From Hyaloscypha bicolor E (lineage: Eukaryota > Ascomycota > Leotiomycetes > Helotiales > Hyaloscyphaceae), in NCBI RefSeq assembly GCF_002865645.1, contig NW_020194518.1, positions 1,301,463-1,365,462 of the forward strand: a stretch of 64,000 nucleotides of DNA. The letters run 5' to 3'. A program made the position numbers and the translations under genes. Positions 55,350 to 64,000 of the stretch are shown here, piece after piece (positions within the stretch are counted from its first letter, which is position 1; the number at the start of each line of letters is the position of its first letter). Under the pieces are notes generated by a model, which was not told the DNA's origin, did not search any database, and saw only the letters and a program-made list of their open reading frames with translations.

Positions 55350-56852
55350 CCATCTTGGATAGATTTCAGGAAGACCTGGGGAGGTAGCAACAATTCAACA
55401 ACTTTCATATAAGATCAGAAGAATCCATCAGTGGAACAAAGACAATCTGGTCATTCCTGGCAAGTATAAAGGTATATGACGGAAAGAGAGATTATAAAGT
55501 GAAAATATCTGCCTCGTTCCCCCTCAGATTTTAAAAGCCCTCTTTCCCTCAACATCGTGCGATGCTTTGCGGGGCATCATGATGAGTTCGAGGAATTTGT
55601 TTGGATGAGGGAGAACAAGCTGTTTGGAATGTGGACTTGGAACCCTCTCAGACTCTTGGCACGAGCAAGTTTGCGCAGGAATAATCCAAGAACCTTGACA
55701 TAAAAAGCGGTTGTTCCACCGAAAACATCTTGGTACGGAGGCAAGGAACGATCAGATCCCCACAGCAGGCAAACTCATTCCCCATATATCTTGAGGCCGT
55801 CAAGTCGTAGGGATTTGGCAAGCCCTTGGCTCAGTCAATTGTGGGGATTCTGAGGATCCGCTCCGGGCGACCCGCAATAAGAATCATGATCTAAAAAGTT
55901 AACCCCGTCATTTCCACTGGATATCAATGGCGTATAACCGAACTCGGACGAGAAAGGACGGCCTGGAACAAGAATCTCTCCCGTGATTGAATAGATGAAA
56001 TGCATGAAGGAGTGCTCGAGTAGATCGTCGGTCGTGGGTGGCACTGCGGCCGCGGAGGCTCTTGAACGCCTCAAGATCCGGCATAAAATCCAATGCACTG
56101 TCCTTGTATCAAAAGCCGGATAGTCAGGGATGAGGTTGACTGCTAGTAGAGAGAATTGGAGATGGCGATATTCCGAGCGGATCCTGAAGCTTCGTGAAAT
56201 GAGCAGAAGGTCGCTGACTTAGCAACCCGCCAACCAATTTCGGCAGACTCCAACTAGCCAACCTCTTTCAACTCTTCAACCCTTGGTTTCACACATCTCG
56301 ATATCGATATTCGTCACACGAACCCGGTGGATGACTTCCAGAGCCATGGTTGAGCTGCTGGCCGCTATCGATACGATACAGCAAGTCGGAAACACATGGC
56401 AACGCTCGTCTCCCCACCTTTGACGCACCAGCAATCATTTCCCCATCTTGCCCATGGCCATATCGGAGCTCCGTTGCGGGCATCATGATAACGATGCCTC
56501 CTTGCGCGCGGTGATAAGCAGACGTCAAGAAATGGGGGGTAATCCGGTTCCTGCGTCAATGAACTTTTCAGAGCATCAATCATCGTTTCAGTGTGGCCAG
56601 ATCCGAGCATGGAGCTGTCGGGAAGGGCAATCTTATCATTCAATGCAGTCATATCTTTTTTCTTCGGAGGATTTTAGATGGTCGTTTGCGAGGATTCTTA
56701 TCTCGGTGACTGAAGTTCTTGATTTCTCTGTGAGAGGGATGATTCGACTGATGCCATCGTAGTTATATATCTATGGTCATCTCCCCTTCTCTTTTCCCTC
56801 TGTTTTCATTCCCTTGCACAGCACTCAATATTGAAGTTAATAATTGAGCACC
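55350..56852. other. Intergenic stretch between divergent transport-related genes
   Basis: 1.5 kb between the start of the ferric reductase and the start of the amino-acid transporter. A TATATA-containing segment at about 56763 precedes the transporter. No other gene supported. Confidence 0.5.
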
Positions 56853-58380
56853 ATGTCTTTAAGAACGACCTCTATCAAGAATGGGAGCTCGGATGACGAG
56901 AAGGGACAGCAGCCAGCTGTTGGCCGTGGTGTTGTCGAGCCATATTATCCCGACGCCGAAGATCCATTGGAGGAGAATGAGGTCTTCAAGAAGACACATG
57001 GGGGTGTGGACTTCCGAACCGTGGGATGGCCTCGAGCTTCAGTCATCTTCTTGAAGGGTATGTGGGCACCAAAATGCTTCGAATATCAACTTACAATGCT
57101 GCAGTCATCTTCGCCACTGGAGTCCTCAGTATTCCTACAGCAATGTACAGCCTGGGTGCTCTTGGAGGTGCTCTGTCGGTCATTGGCTGGGGGGCACTCA
57201 ACACCTACACCGGTCTTGTCCAAGGAAACTTCCGCAATTCTCATCCTGGCTGTCATTCCATCGCCGACATGGCAGAGCTCCTTGGCGGTACAATCCTGAA
57301 GGAACTGGTCGGCGCTCTCTTCCTTGTGGCGTATGTCCTCTGCGCAGGTTCAGGAATCCTCGGAGTGTCCGTTGGCCTCAACGCGCTCTCCACACACGCA
57401 GCGTGCACAGTTTGGTGGTCATTCATCGGAACTATTGTTATCACAGCAACAGCATCAGTCCGAAAATTCCACCAAATCGGCTGGCTCACATGGGCCGGCT
57501 TCACTAGCATCTTCGTCGCGGTCTTCATCATCGTCGTCGCAGTCACCACACTAGACCGCCCCGCCGCTGCCCCTCAAACCGGCGACTATGAACTCGGATA
57601 CTTTGTCATCGCACATCCAACCTTCATCGCTGGCATCACAGCCTCAGCAACGATCTTCGTCTCCTCAGCCGGGACCTCCGCCTTCCTGCCCGTCATCTCC
57701 GAGATGCGAAATCCGAAAGACTATAACAAAGCCCTCTATACCTGCATGGCAATCGTGCAAGCAGCCTACCTCTCCTTCTCCCTCGTCGTCTACCGTTGGT
57801 GCGGCCAATGGGTTGCATCCCCCTCGCTCGGCTCGGCGGGCCCGGTCGTCAAAAAGGTGGCCTACGGAGTTGGACTCATCGGCTTGATCGTCTCAGCGTG
57901 TCTCTACCTCCACGTTGCAGCGAAATATCTCTTCGTCCGCATCCTGCGGAATTCGCCTCATCTTCAACAAAACACCTGGGTTCACTGGACGACCTGGCTC
58001 TCTTGCACTTGTGGCTTGGCATCCTTATCATTCATCCTCGCTAAGGCGATTCCAATCTTCAACTACTTGCTTGCATTGACGGGAAGTATCTGCTTTGCGC
58101 CGCTAGCAATTATGCTTCCGGGCTTCTTGTGGCTGTATGATCACGCCGCGTACAGAAAAGGGACTCTGACGCAGAAGGCGCTTTATTATGCACATTGCTT
58201 CTTGCCGCTGCTAGGAGCTTTCTTGTGTGTGGGTGGAACGTATGGGGTGGTGCAGTTGATTATTAATGCTTATGCTGATCATTCGATTGGTGTGTTGTAT
58301 CTATCTTCGAGATATGAAGTATATGCTGACTAGAAACAGGGAGTGCGTTCTCGTGTGCCGATAACTCGAACTCGACGTAA
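56853..58380 (+). CDS. Amino acid transporter, AAAP family
   Basis: Exons 56853-57057, 57105-58289 and 58340-58380 (introns 47 and 50 bp) give 476 residues. A hydrophilic N-terminus leads to about 11 membrane helices starting at WPRASVIFLKVIFATGVLSIPTAMYSLG, the GxGxLxxP-like first-helix pattern of the Aa_trans (PF01490) family. The last exon supplies GSAFSCADNSNST, a tail common in fungal members related to the Neurospora neutral amino acid permease (mtr-like). Likely a plasma-membrane proton-coupled importer of neutral amino acids; the substrate is inferred from the subfamily. The ATG at 56853 is preceded by CACC, a good context. Confidence 0.92.
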
Positions 58381-59349
58381 ATATTTCTTTGCGTGTGCGC
58401 AAGGCATGATGTTTAGAGATGATTTACGATATTGCAAATCAGGGGGAAGGCTGAGTGGCTGGCATGGTCGAGATTACAGATTCATATAACCCGATACCAA
58501 GGTACAATTCCGTACGGTATCCCTTCCCAGTCTTTCTTCCCCAATTCTGTTCTAGGTTTGTCTCAACTCCTGATGTAAGGGGCCTCACCAAACCATCTAT
58601 CCTGTATAAGACTTACGACTCCACGTTATAATTAGAGTTGTATTTATGTCTCAGGAATTCGAGGCAGTGTTCCGAGTGCTGTTGAATATTTTTAAATTTG
58701 GGACCCGTATTTTGTTGATTTCAACCAGGGGGAGTCGAAGTGAGAAAGAGAGAGAAGAAGTCTGCTGTGAAGTGGCAGGCTGTTGTTCAAATTTTCCTGC
58801 CACTACCCTTAAACTCATAATTTGCTGAGGGGTGTATCTCTTGCACATAAAACTGTTTCCTGGCTTTTTCCAACAAGAGATCGTCAGTCAACATATCGAG
58901 CGCATTGCAGACAAGAAGTACTTCCCCGTCTCCTTTCAAACCGTTATCCTTCCTTTCTGTCTTCTTTCTTCCCTTCTTTGAGAGCGAGATGTTGGACCTG
59001 CTTTATACGCAAGGGGTGTCCTCGTGACCTCATCATTAATATAGTGTGTAAGGTACTAAGGCTGAGGCGTGAAATGTGGAGTTTATGAGTTCGTGAAGCA
59101 TTTTTTCGCTCATGTCTTTATTTTTGGACTCGTATTCAATCTACCAGCACAGCGGATCACAGATTCACAGGCGGTATGTTGTAAAGATATTAGGGTGTTT
59201 AAGGGGTATTATATTAACATCGATACTGGGCTCAGAAATATCAATAGCAGCTTCCCGCGAAAGAGTTGCTGTTCCAAGTTCAGGTGAAGAATGACTCTGC
59301 AAAACTTTTCAACGTTCCACCTCCTCTGTTGCATCGATTCTCAAGTTTC
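58381..59349. other. Intergenic stretch
   Basis: No gene recognised. The 3' ends of convergent genes face each other here. Confidence 0.5.
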
Positions 59350-62300
59350 CTACTCATTATCAGAGTTTGACTCGTTATAGGAGACCCGCTCCTCATCAGC
59401 GGTTGACTCATCATTGTCTTCATCCTCCACCACTTTTCGTTCAGCCCCAAGCTTAATTAATAGCTCTGCTGTCTCGAACCTGTGCATCTCTTCCGCAGCC
59501 TCTAGGGCATTTGCATATCTTCTATGCTGTAACTGCATATTTACCTCTGCTCCCCCCTCTTTGACAAGAAATTTGACAACCTCTTGATTTCCTTGCCATG
59601 AAGCAGCAGCTAGCGCACTCCCAAAACTTCCGTACTGTAATTGCATATTTACCTCCGCTTCCCCCTCCTCGATAAGAAATTTGACAACCTCCCGATGTTC
59701 ACTCCATGAAGCAGTAGCCAGCGCACTGCCGAAAAGGCCATACTGCAATTGCATATTTACCTCTGCTCCCCCCTCTTTGACAAGAAATTTGATAATCTCT
59801 TGATATCCTTGCCATGAAGCAGCAGCTAGCGCACTCCCAAAACCTCCGTACTGTAATTGCATATTTACCTCCGCTTCCCCCTCCTATAAGAAATTTGACA
59901 ACCTCTTGTTCTCCTCCATATGAAGCAGCAGCTAGCGCACTCCCAAAACCTCCATACTGTAATTGCATATTTACCTCAGTTTCTCTTCGTTTCACAAGAA
60001 GCCTAACCATATCTTCCCGTCCCTGAAATGAAGCACTGGCCAGTGCACTTCCACCCACACTATTTGGTAATTGCATGTTCACATCTGCTCCTCCGTCTTT
60101 AAGCAGGAACTCAACTACATTTCCTTGTCCGTTTGAAATAGCGGCAGCTAGTGGACTCCCGTCGTGGCTTTTTGTCTGGGCATTTACGTCCGCACCATGC
60201 TTAACGAGCTCCCTACAAGTATGAACGGCTCCGGCTTGTGCTGCAAGCTCTAGAAAGGTCTGGCCATGACCGGTTCTTTGGTCCTGTTCCACCCAATCGA
60301 AATCATGCCAGTCAGGTAGGGTGGCCACAAGGCCAAAAGCACAATACACGAAGCTTGCCATGCACTCCCCAAAGCCTTCAAAAGGTAGAGCCCAATTCCG
60401 AAAAATTGAGGTCAAAGGTAGTATTCCATGGCATTCCTTATATATCATTCTCATCCAACATCGATATGGAAGACTACTATCTGCTGGTAGTCCAAGGAAC
60501 TCGTCGACAAGGGTGGATATTCTTTGGTTGCTGCCCCTTTCAGCACTTTTCTTTGCGTGAATTGTCCAGTGATGTCTGGCATAATAGCTAAGAAAATTAA
60601 ACTCCCAATGATCAAGTGGATCGCTCGGGTCAAAATTCCTTTCTGAGAGAGAATTCCAAAGAAAGTCAAAGGAGCCTCTCATATTGTCAGGCATGATCCA
60701 CTTTTCCTCTCGATTACAAAGTACTGTGTTTTGGAGCGCCAACAGACAGACGCTAGAAACCAGGGAGTTGGCTTGGCGTTGACTCCACAGGTGGTCCTCG
60801 ATATACTCAATCACGGAGAGATGGGATGGCACCCATACTTTCCGTGTTGGGTCGATGACTAGGAGATTGTGGCAGTATTCCAGCGCAAGTTCCTCATCAA
60901 GACCATCCAAGGGAAGGAGAGTATCGCCAGTCCCATCCTGACACAATGCCGGAAGGAGTTCTTGTGTAGAGAGAGGTTTTGCGGCGCACATAACCCACTG
61001 AAAGGCGCGATCTGCGATCTCTTTTTCATATTCAGTCATCCCGTTGTAGATCTCATCGTATGCGAGTTTGAGGTCTTTAGGAAGTTTGCCTAATCGCTTC
61101 TCAATCTCTCCAGGGTGCTGCAATTCCAATATCTGCTTGATTTGCAAGAAAGCCCATTGAAACCTGTGATGTGTTAGGTTTCTTTTTCAAAAAATAAAAA
61201 AAAAACCGAAAGTGTGACTGAAGACTCACATTCCCTGGCTCTGCTGCTGTAGTGTCTCCACAATCCGAGTTTTAAGTTTTACCGGCATTTTCGTCCATCT
61301 TCTGTGCTTGACAATCTCGCTGTTAACAAATATAGAGATATCGTCTTGGTTATCTGTTGCATTGATCTCGATATTAGCACGATCCTTCAACCTCTCTCTT
61401 ATATCACCATCTGGCCGACTTGAAACGAATATTTTGACAGGATTTGAAGCCTTGGCTAAAAGATGGTCAAGCGTTTCGATCAATTCAAAACGTTTGTGCT
61501 TCTCGCATTCATCAAGAGCATCCACGACAAGAGTGGTGCGGGGGTATATGTTGACTAGTTCCAGCAGGAGCTCTTTGCAGTCACCCATAGTCGGTTCGGA
61601 GGCCTTGAGTCGACATTCATTGTAGAAACCCTTGATACACTTCTGGATTGAGTGCGATTGGTGGTTGATGGTCGATAGCTGCCGGATAAAGGCTCTCAAC
61701 ATTGATAATGGCTCTCGACGCTCTGTTTCGTTTCTATTGCAATAGAAGAACGCGAAGCCTTCTTGATTGGGGCTGCTTTGGAGGCCAGCTTGGATTTCGT
61801 CAATAACTCTTGAGGTGAGAAAGGTCTTGCCAGTCCCCGCTAGTTCAAAAGAATGATTAGTCAATATCCATGCAGAGTTTGCGGTTTTTATCTCACCCGT
61901 GCCGCACAGCCAGAGAACTATCGATCCACTTGCTTCTTGCCACTTCTGGTATCGGCTGTGATCAAGAAGCCATCCACATGTATTGGCCGTGCGCCTTTCC
62001 TTTACCGTTTTATGATGCTTGCCATAGAGCACCTTTGAGAGCCAGTCAAGAACCTCCAGTCGTTCCTTTTCGCCCACTTTTTCCAAGAGACTCAAGACGT
62101 TCTCGTCAGTGCGAAGAATAGGCTGCTGTAGGAAGTGGAGCATCTTTTTGCTTTCTTCGTCTGCTTCTTGACTGCGCGCACGCTCACAATTATTGGCTTC
62201 GTATTCGACTTGCGCCTCTAGCTTTTCGCTTTCTTCAAGCTCAGCCTTGACATCACCGGGATTGAAGAAAGCGTGCAGCGCTCGTTTGGCGGTATTTTTG

Positions 62301-63285
62301 AGAAACAATCTATGACATAATACTATCATTCGAAGTATTGCAGCATAAAGCCTAATGAGTGCATGGTGAAGGTTGGCAATGATGTCTTTAGGTATTGTTC
62401 TAGGCTGGTACAGTCGTTCATATATTGCTCCACGACTGATCAAGCAGGAGAGCTTCTCGGAAGCAAATACTAGGTCTCCCATTTGTTCGTGCTCTGCAGT
62501 CGCTGCCTTTTCAATGATTTAGCAATACTCTCCATTAAGTAGACATAACGCACCTGAAGCAAAAGTCTGACCCCAGCCCATGGCAGGCTTGCATGAATGG
62601 GGTCGAAATTCACAGCAATATCACCGATGTCCTTGAACTTGTTTAACCAGAAGATCATCTTTCCAGCAACATCTCTCAAGATGACATCTTTTCCCCCGAA
62701 TGGAATTTTATACACCTTTGCTTTGCACTTAGCTTGCACTTCTCTGGTCATGTGAAGCAACTCTTCCATCGTCTCGGCCAATGGCTGCTGAGTATTTGAG
62801 GTGGGCTGAAATCGCTGTATGGCTTCCCGGTCATCAGGTGAGAGGTTCTTGAGGGCGTCTGCCCACAGATCCCGAGTTGGAGGTTTGCTCGTGCTTGGTG
62901 GCATGGCGTCTTGGCTGCTGTTTTGAGGGTGTGTAAGAATGGGAACTGCAGGCCCTGAAGAAATAGTATTGCTGGGATGGTTGGATGGAGATCCCGGTGC
63001 CCCTCCTGGATCGGGCGACGTCTCTCGAGATGCAGAAATCGGACGCGAATCCGTCGTATTTGGGAGCCCAGTATTCAAAGAAGTCAAACCCGCGGCATCA
63101 GAATTCGAGCTCACAGCATTCGCAGCCGCAGGGCTTGAAGTATCTGAACTCGCAGGTAATCTTACATTACTTGAGGCCCTGATATGAGGAGACTGCTGAG
63201 GGGTTTCTCGGCACACAGACCAATCGAGCCCCAGCTTCTTTTTGAACTTATCTCGCTTTCTAGTCCGAAGAGGAGTATCCGCCAT
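59350..63285 (-). CDS. NACHT-ankyrin repeat protein (fungal NLR-like), frame broken in the repeat array
   Basis: Exons 63285-62554, 62491-61897, 61839-61230 and 61163-59699 (introns 62, 57 and 66 bp) give 1133 residues to a stop at 59699. Order: basic, disordered N-terminus; a NACHT-N-type domain (DLWADALKNLSPDDREAIQ, then DIAVNFDPIHASLPWAGVRLLLQ); NACHT NTPase with Walker A GTAGTGKT near residues 441-448, which is only complete after removal of an in-frame intron; Walker B-like TTLVVDALDECE; a helical part (GMFQWAFLQIKQILEL); then ankyrin repeats. The last repeats have a 108-bp period and near-identical DNA. One unit is 106 bp (59855-59960), and this 2-bp loss sends the frame to the 59699 stop. 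In the original frame the array would continue to 59350, about 1250 residues. Such proteins are implicated in fungal non-self recognition. Confidence 0.88.
59531..60176. repeat. 108-bp ankyrin-encoding repeat array
   Basis: The word AAyTGCATrTT recurs at 59531, 59639, 59747, 59855, 59961 and 60069. Spacings are 108, 108, 108, 106 and 108 bp. The four units from 59531 to 59960 are very alike; those to the right are more diverged. Confidence 0.93.
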
Positions 63286-63727
63286 GTCGACCAAGTCAAA
63301 GTCAAGTCAAGGTATCGTAGGGCTGTGAAGCGCGAGCCAGTTGCGGGCTTTGGTATTGTGAAGTTCAAGAAGCAGGGTAGTAATCAAGATGGAAGAACTT
63401 CGCAATGTCGCCTCAACATATAGCAACCGTATTGTGTATCTTTGACGGGTTGAGGGCACCAAGATACGGCTTTTTATTGATAGAAGAGGGACATGATTGA
63501 AGTTTGAGGTGACAGTTGGTGAGGCTGTGTTTTTAATGCAAGTGGATGCAAGGTGGACTGAGGCAAACATTGTACCTAGGTACTGGGGTTTCTGCCTTAA
63601 TATAACCACTTCCAATCAGATGTTTAGCTACGCGCACAGGTTTTTGGGCTTTCTTTCTTGGGGTTAGAAAGTACAAGCGTTATCCCAGTATGAACCCGTT
63701 GTCTTGTCTTTCAGTTTTCTAGAAGTC
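63286..63727. other. Intergenic stretch between the NLR-like and HET-type genes
   Basis: Holds the promoter of the NACHT gene and the 3' end of the HET-type gene. No other gene seen. Confidence 0.5.
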
Positions 63728-64000
63728 TCACTCGATGTTACTAGCCGTACTATAATCCCCGATGTTCTCACATGAGTGTATCTCCTCCTCCTTGCCTGCA
63801 TCCATAGCTTCGCCATCCATACTACCATGCACATATACATCGCCAATAACTTCAAAGCCTTCTCCCAGCTTTCTAAGCACCAAAGGCACATCCATATCAT
63901 TCAAAACACACACCACATCACCCCCTCTCATCTGATCAGGAGACAAGATGCTTTCTATGACTTCGTGACTATGTATGCCATGCTCGTCGATGATTATTGT
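63728..64000 (-). CDS. HET-6-type protein, C-terminal part (runs off the window)
   Basis: A minus-strand frame is open from the right edge to a stop at 63728, 90 codons. It reads GGDVVCVLNDMDVPLVLRKLGEGFEVIGDVYVHGSMDGEAM, the C-terminal barrel characteristic of HET-6/HET-domain proteins (usual pattern GD.V.VL.G..VPFVLRP.G..Y.LVGE.YVHGIMDGEA). The HET domain itself would lie beyond 64000. It is in the same orientation as, and about 440 bp downstream-to-upstream from, the NACHT-ankyrin gene. Confidence 0.82.
   Translation of the reverse strand, partial: TIIIDEHGIHSHEVIESILSPDQMRGGDVVCVLNDMDVPLVLRKLGEGFEVIGDVYVHGSMDGEAMDAGKEEEIHSCENIGDYSTASNIE

Noticed and set aside
59699..59862. Treating the end of the ankyrin array as a separate gene
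   Set aside because: It is the same 108-bp repeat series in the original frame; the break is explained by the 2-bp loss at 59885/59886.
1..64000. CRISPR arrays, rRNA, tRNA, riboswitches
   Set aside because: No spaced direct repeats of CRISPR type, no recognisable rRNA, and no convincing cloverleaf by eye; a tRNAscan/Infernal run would be decisive.

Overview
The window looks like a piece of a filamentous ascomycete (Pezizomycotina) chromosome. The signs are short GT-AG introns (mostly 44-70 bp) with CTAAC/CTAAT-like branch sites, a Zn(II)2Cys6 regulator, HET-domain and NACHT-ankyrin proteins, and a transposon region eroded by C-to-T/G-to-A change in CpA/TpG context, the signature of repeat-induced point mutation (RIP). 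I cannot fix the genus. All introns were placed by eye, using reading frame and family conservation.

Layout. 0-5 kb: a C2H2-type protein (+) and a three-exon HET-domain protein (-). 5-15.6 kb: gene-poor and AT-rich. It is dominated by one 9.5-kb Ty3/gypsy chromovirus-like LTR element (6081-15590, 205-bp LTRs, 5-bp target duplication GCAAG), heavily RIP-mutated. Nested in it is a 1.55-kb non-autonomous LTR element (13640-15193, 214-bp LTRs, target duplication ACTAG) that is hardly mutated. Both carry an 11-nt sequence next to the 5' LTR that is the exact complement of an 11-mer inside their own LTRs, as in self-priming Tf1/sushi elements. 17.5-21 kb: a six-exon TenA/PQQC-family gene and a broken berberine-bridge-type oxidoreductase. 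21.4-30.4 kb: housekeeping genes, namely a HUL4-like HECT ubiquitin ligase and a REI1-like ribosome-biogenesis protein sharing a divergent promoter, then a conserved zinc-finger protein. 32-34.3 kb: an MFS sugar transporter. 36.4-38 kb: a beta-propeller (SMP-30-like) pseudogene. 38-46 kb: lineage-specific minus-strand genes, including an unknown 608-aa Gln/Glu-rich protein and small proteins with mitochondrial-presequence-like N-termini and one membrane helix. 45.6-58.4 kb: an ExoX-C-like protein, a Zn2Cys6 regulator, a short-chain dehydrogenase, an Hsp70-like relic, an MDR oxidoreductase, a ferric reductase and an AAAP amino-acid transporter. 59.3-64 kb: a NACHT-ankyrin (NLR-like) gene with a 2-bp deletion in its 108-bp repeat array, and the C-terminal part of a HET-6-type protein running off the right edge.

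How it fits together. Conserved single-copy genes alternate with fast-evolving accessory genes: HET and NLR proteins of the non-self recognition type, degraded paralogues, orphans and minisatellites. No secondary-metabolite cluster, CRISPR array or convincing tRNA/rRNA was seen. The most informative structures are the self-priming nested retroelement pair, with a RIP boundary inside the nested copy and an extra third reading frame, and the NLR/HET pair at the right end.
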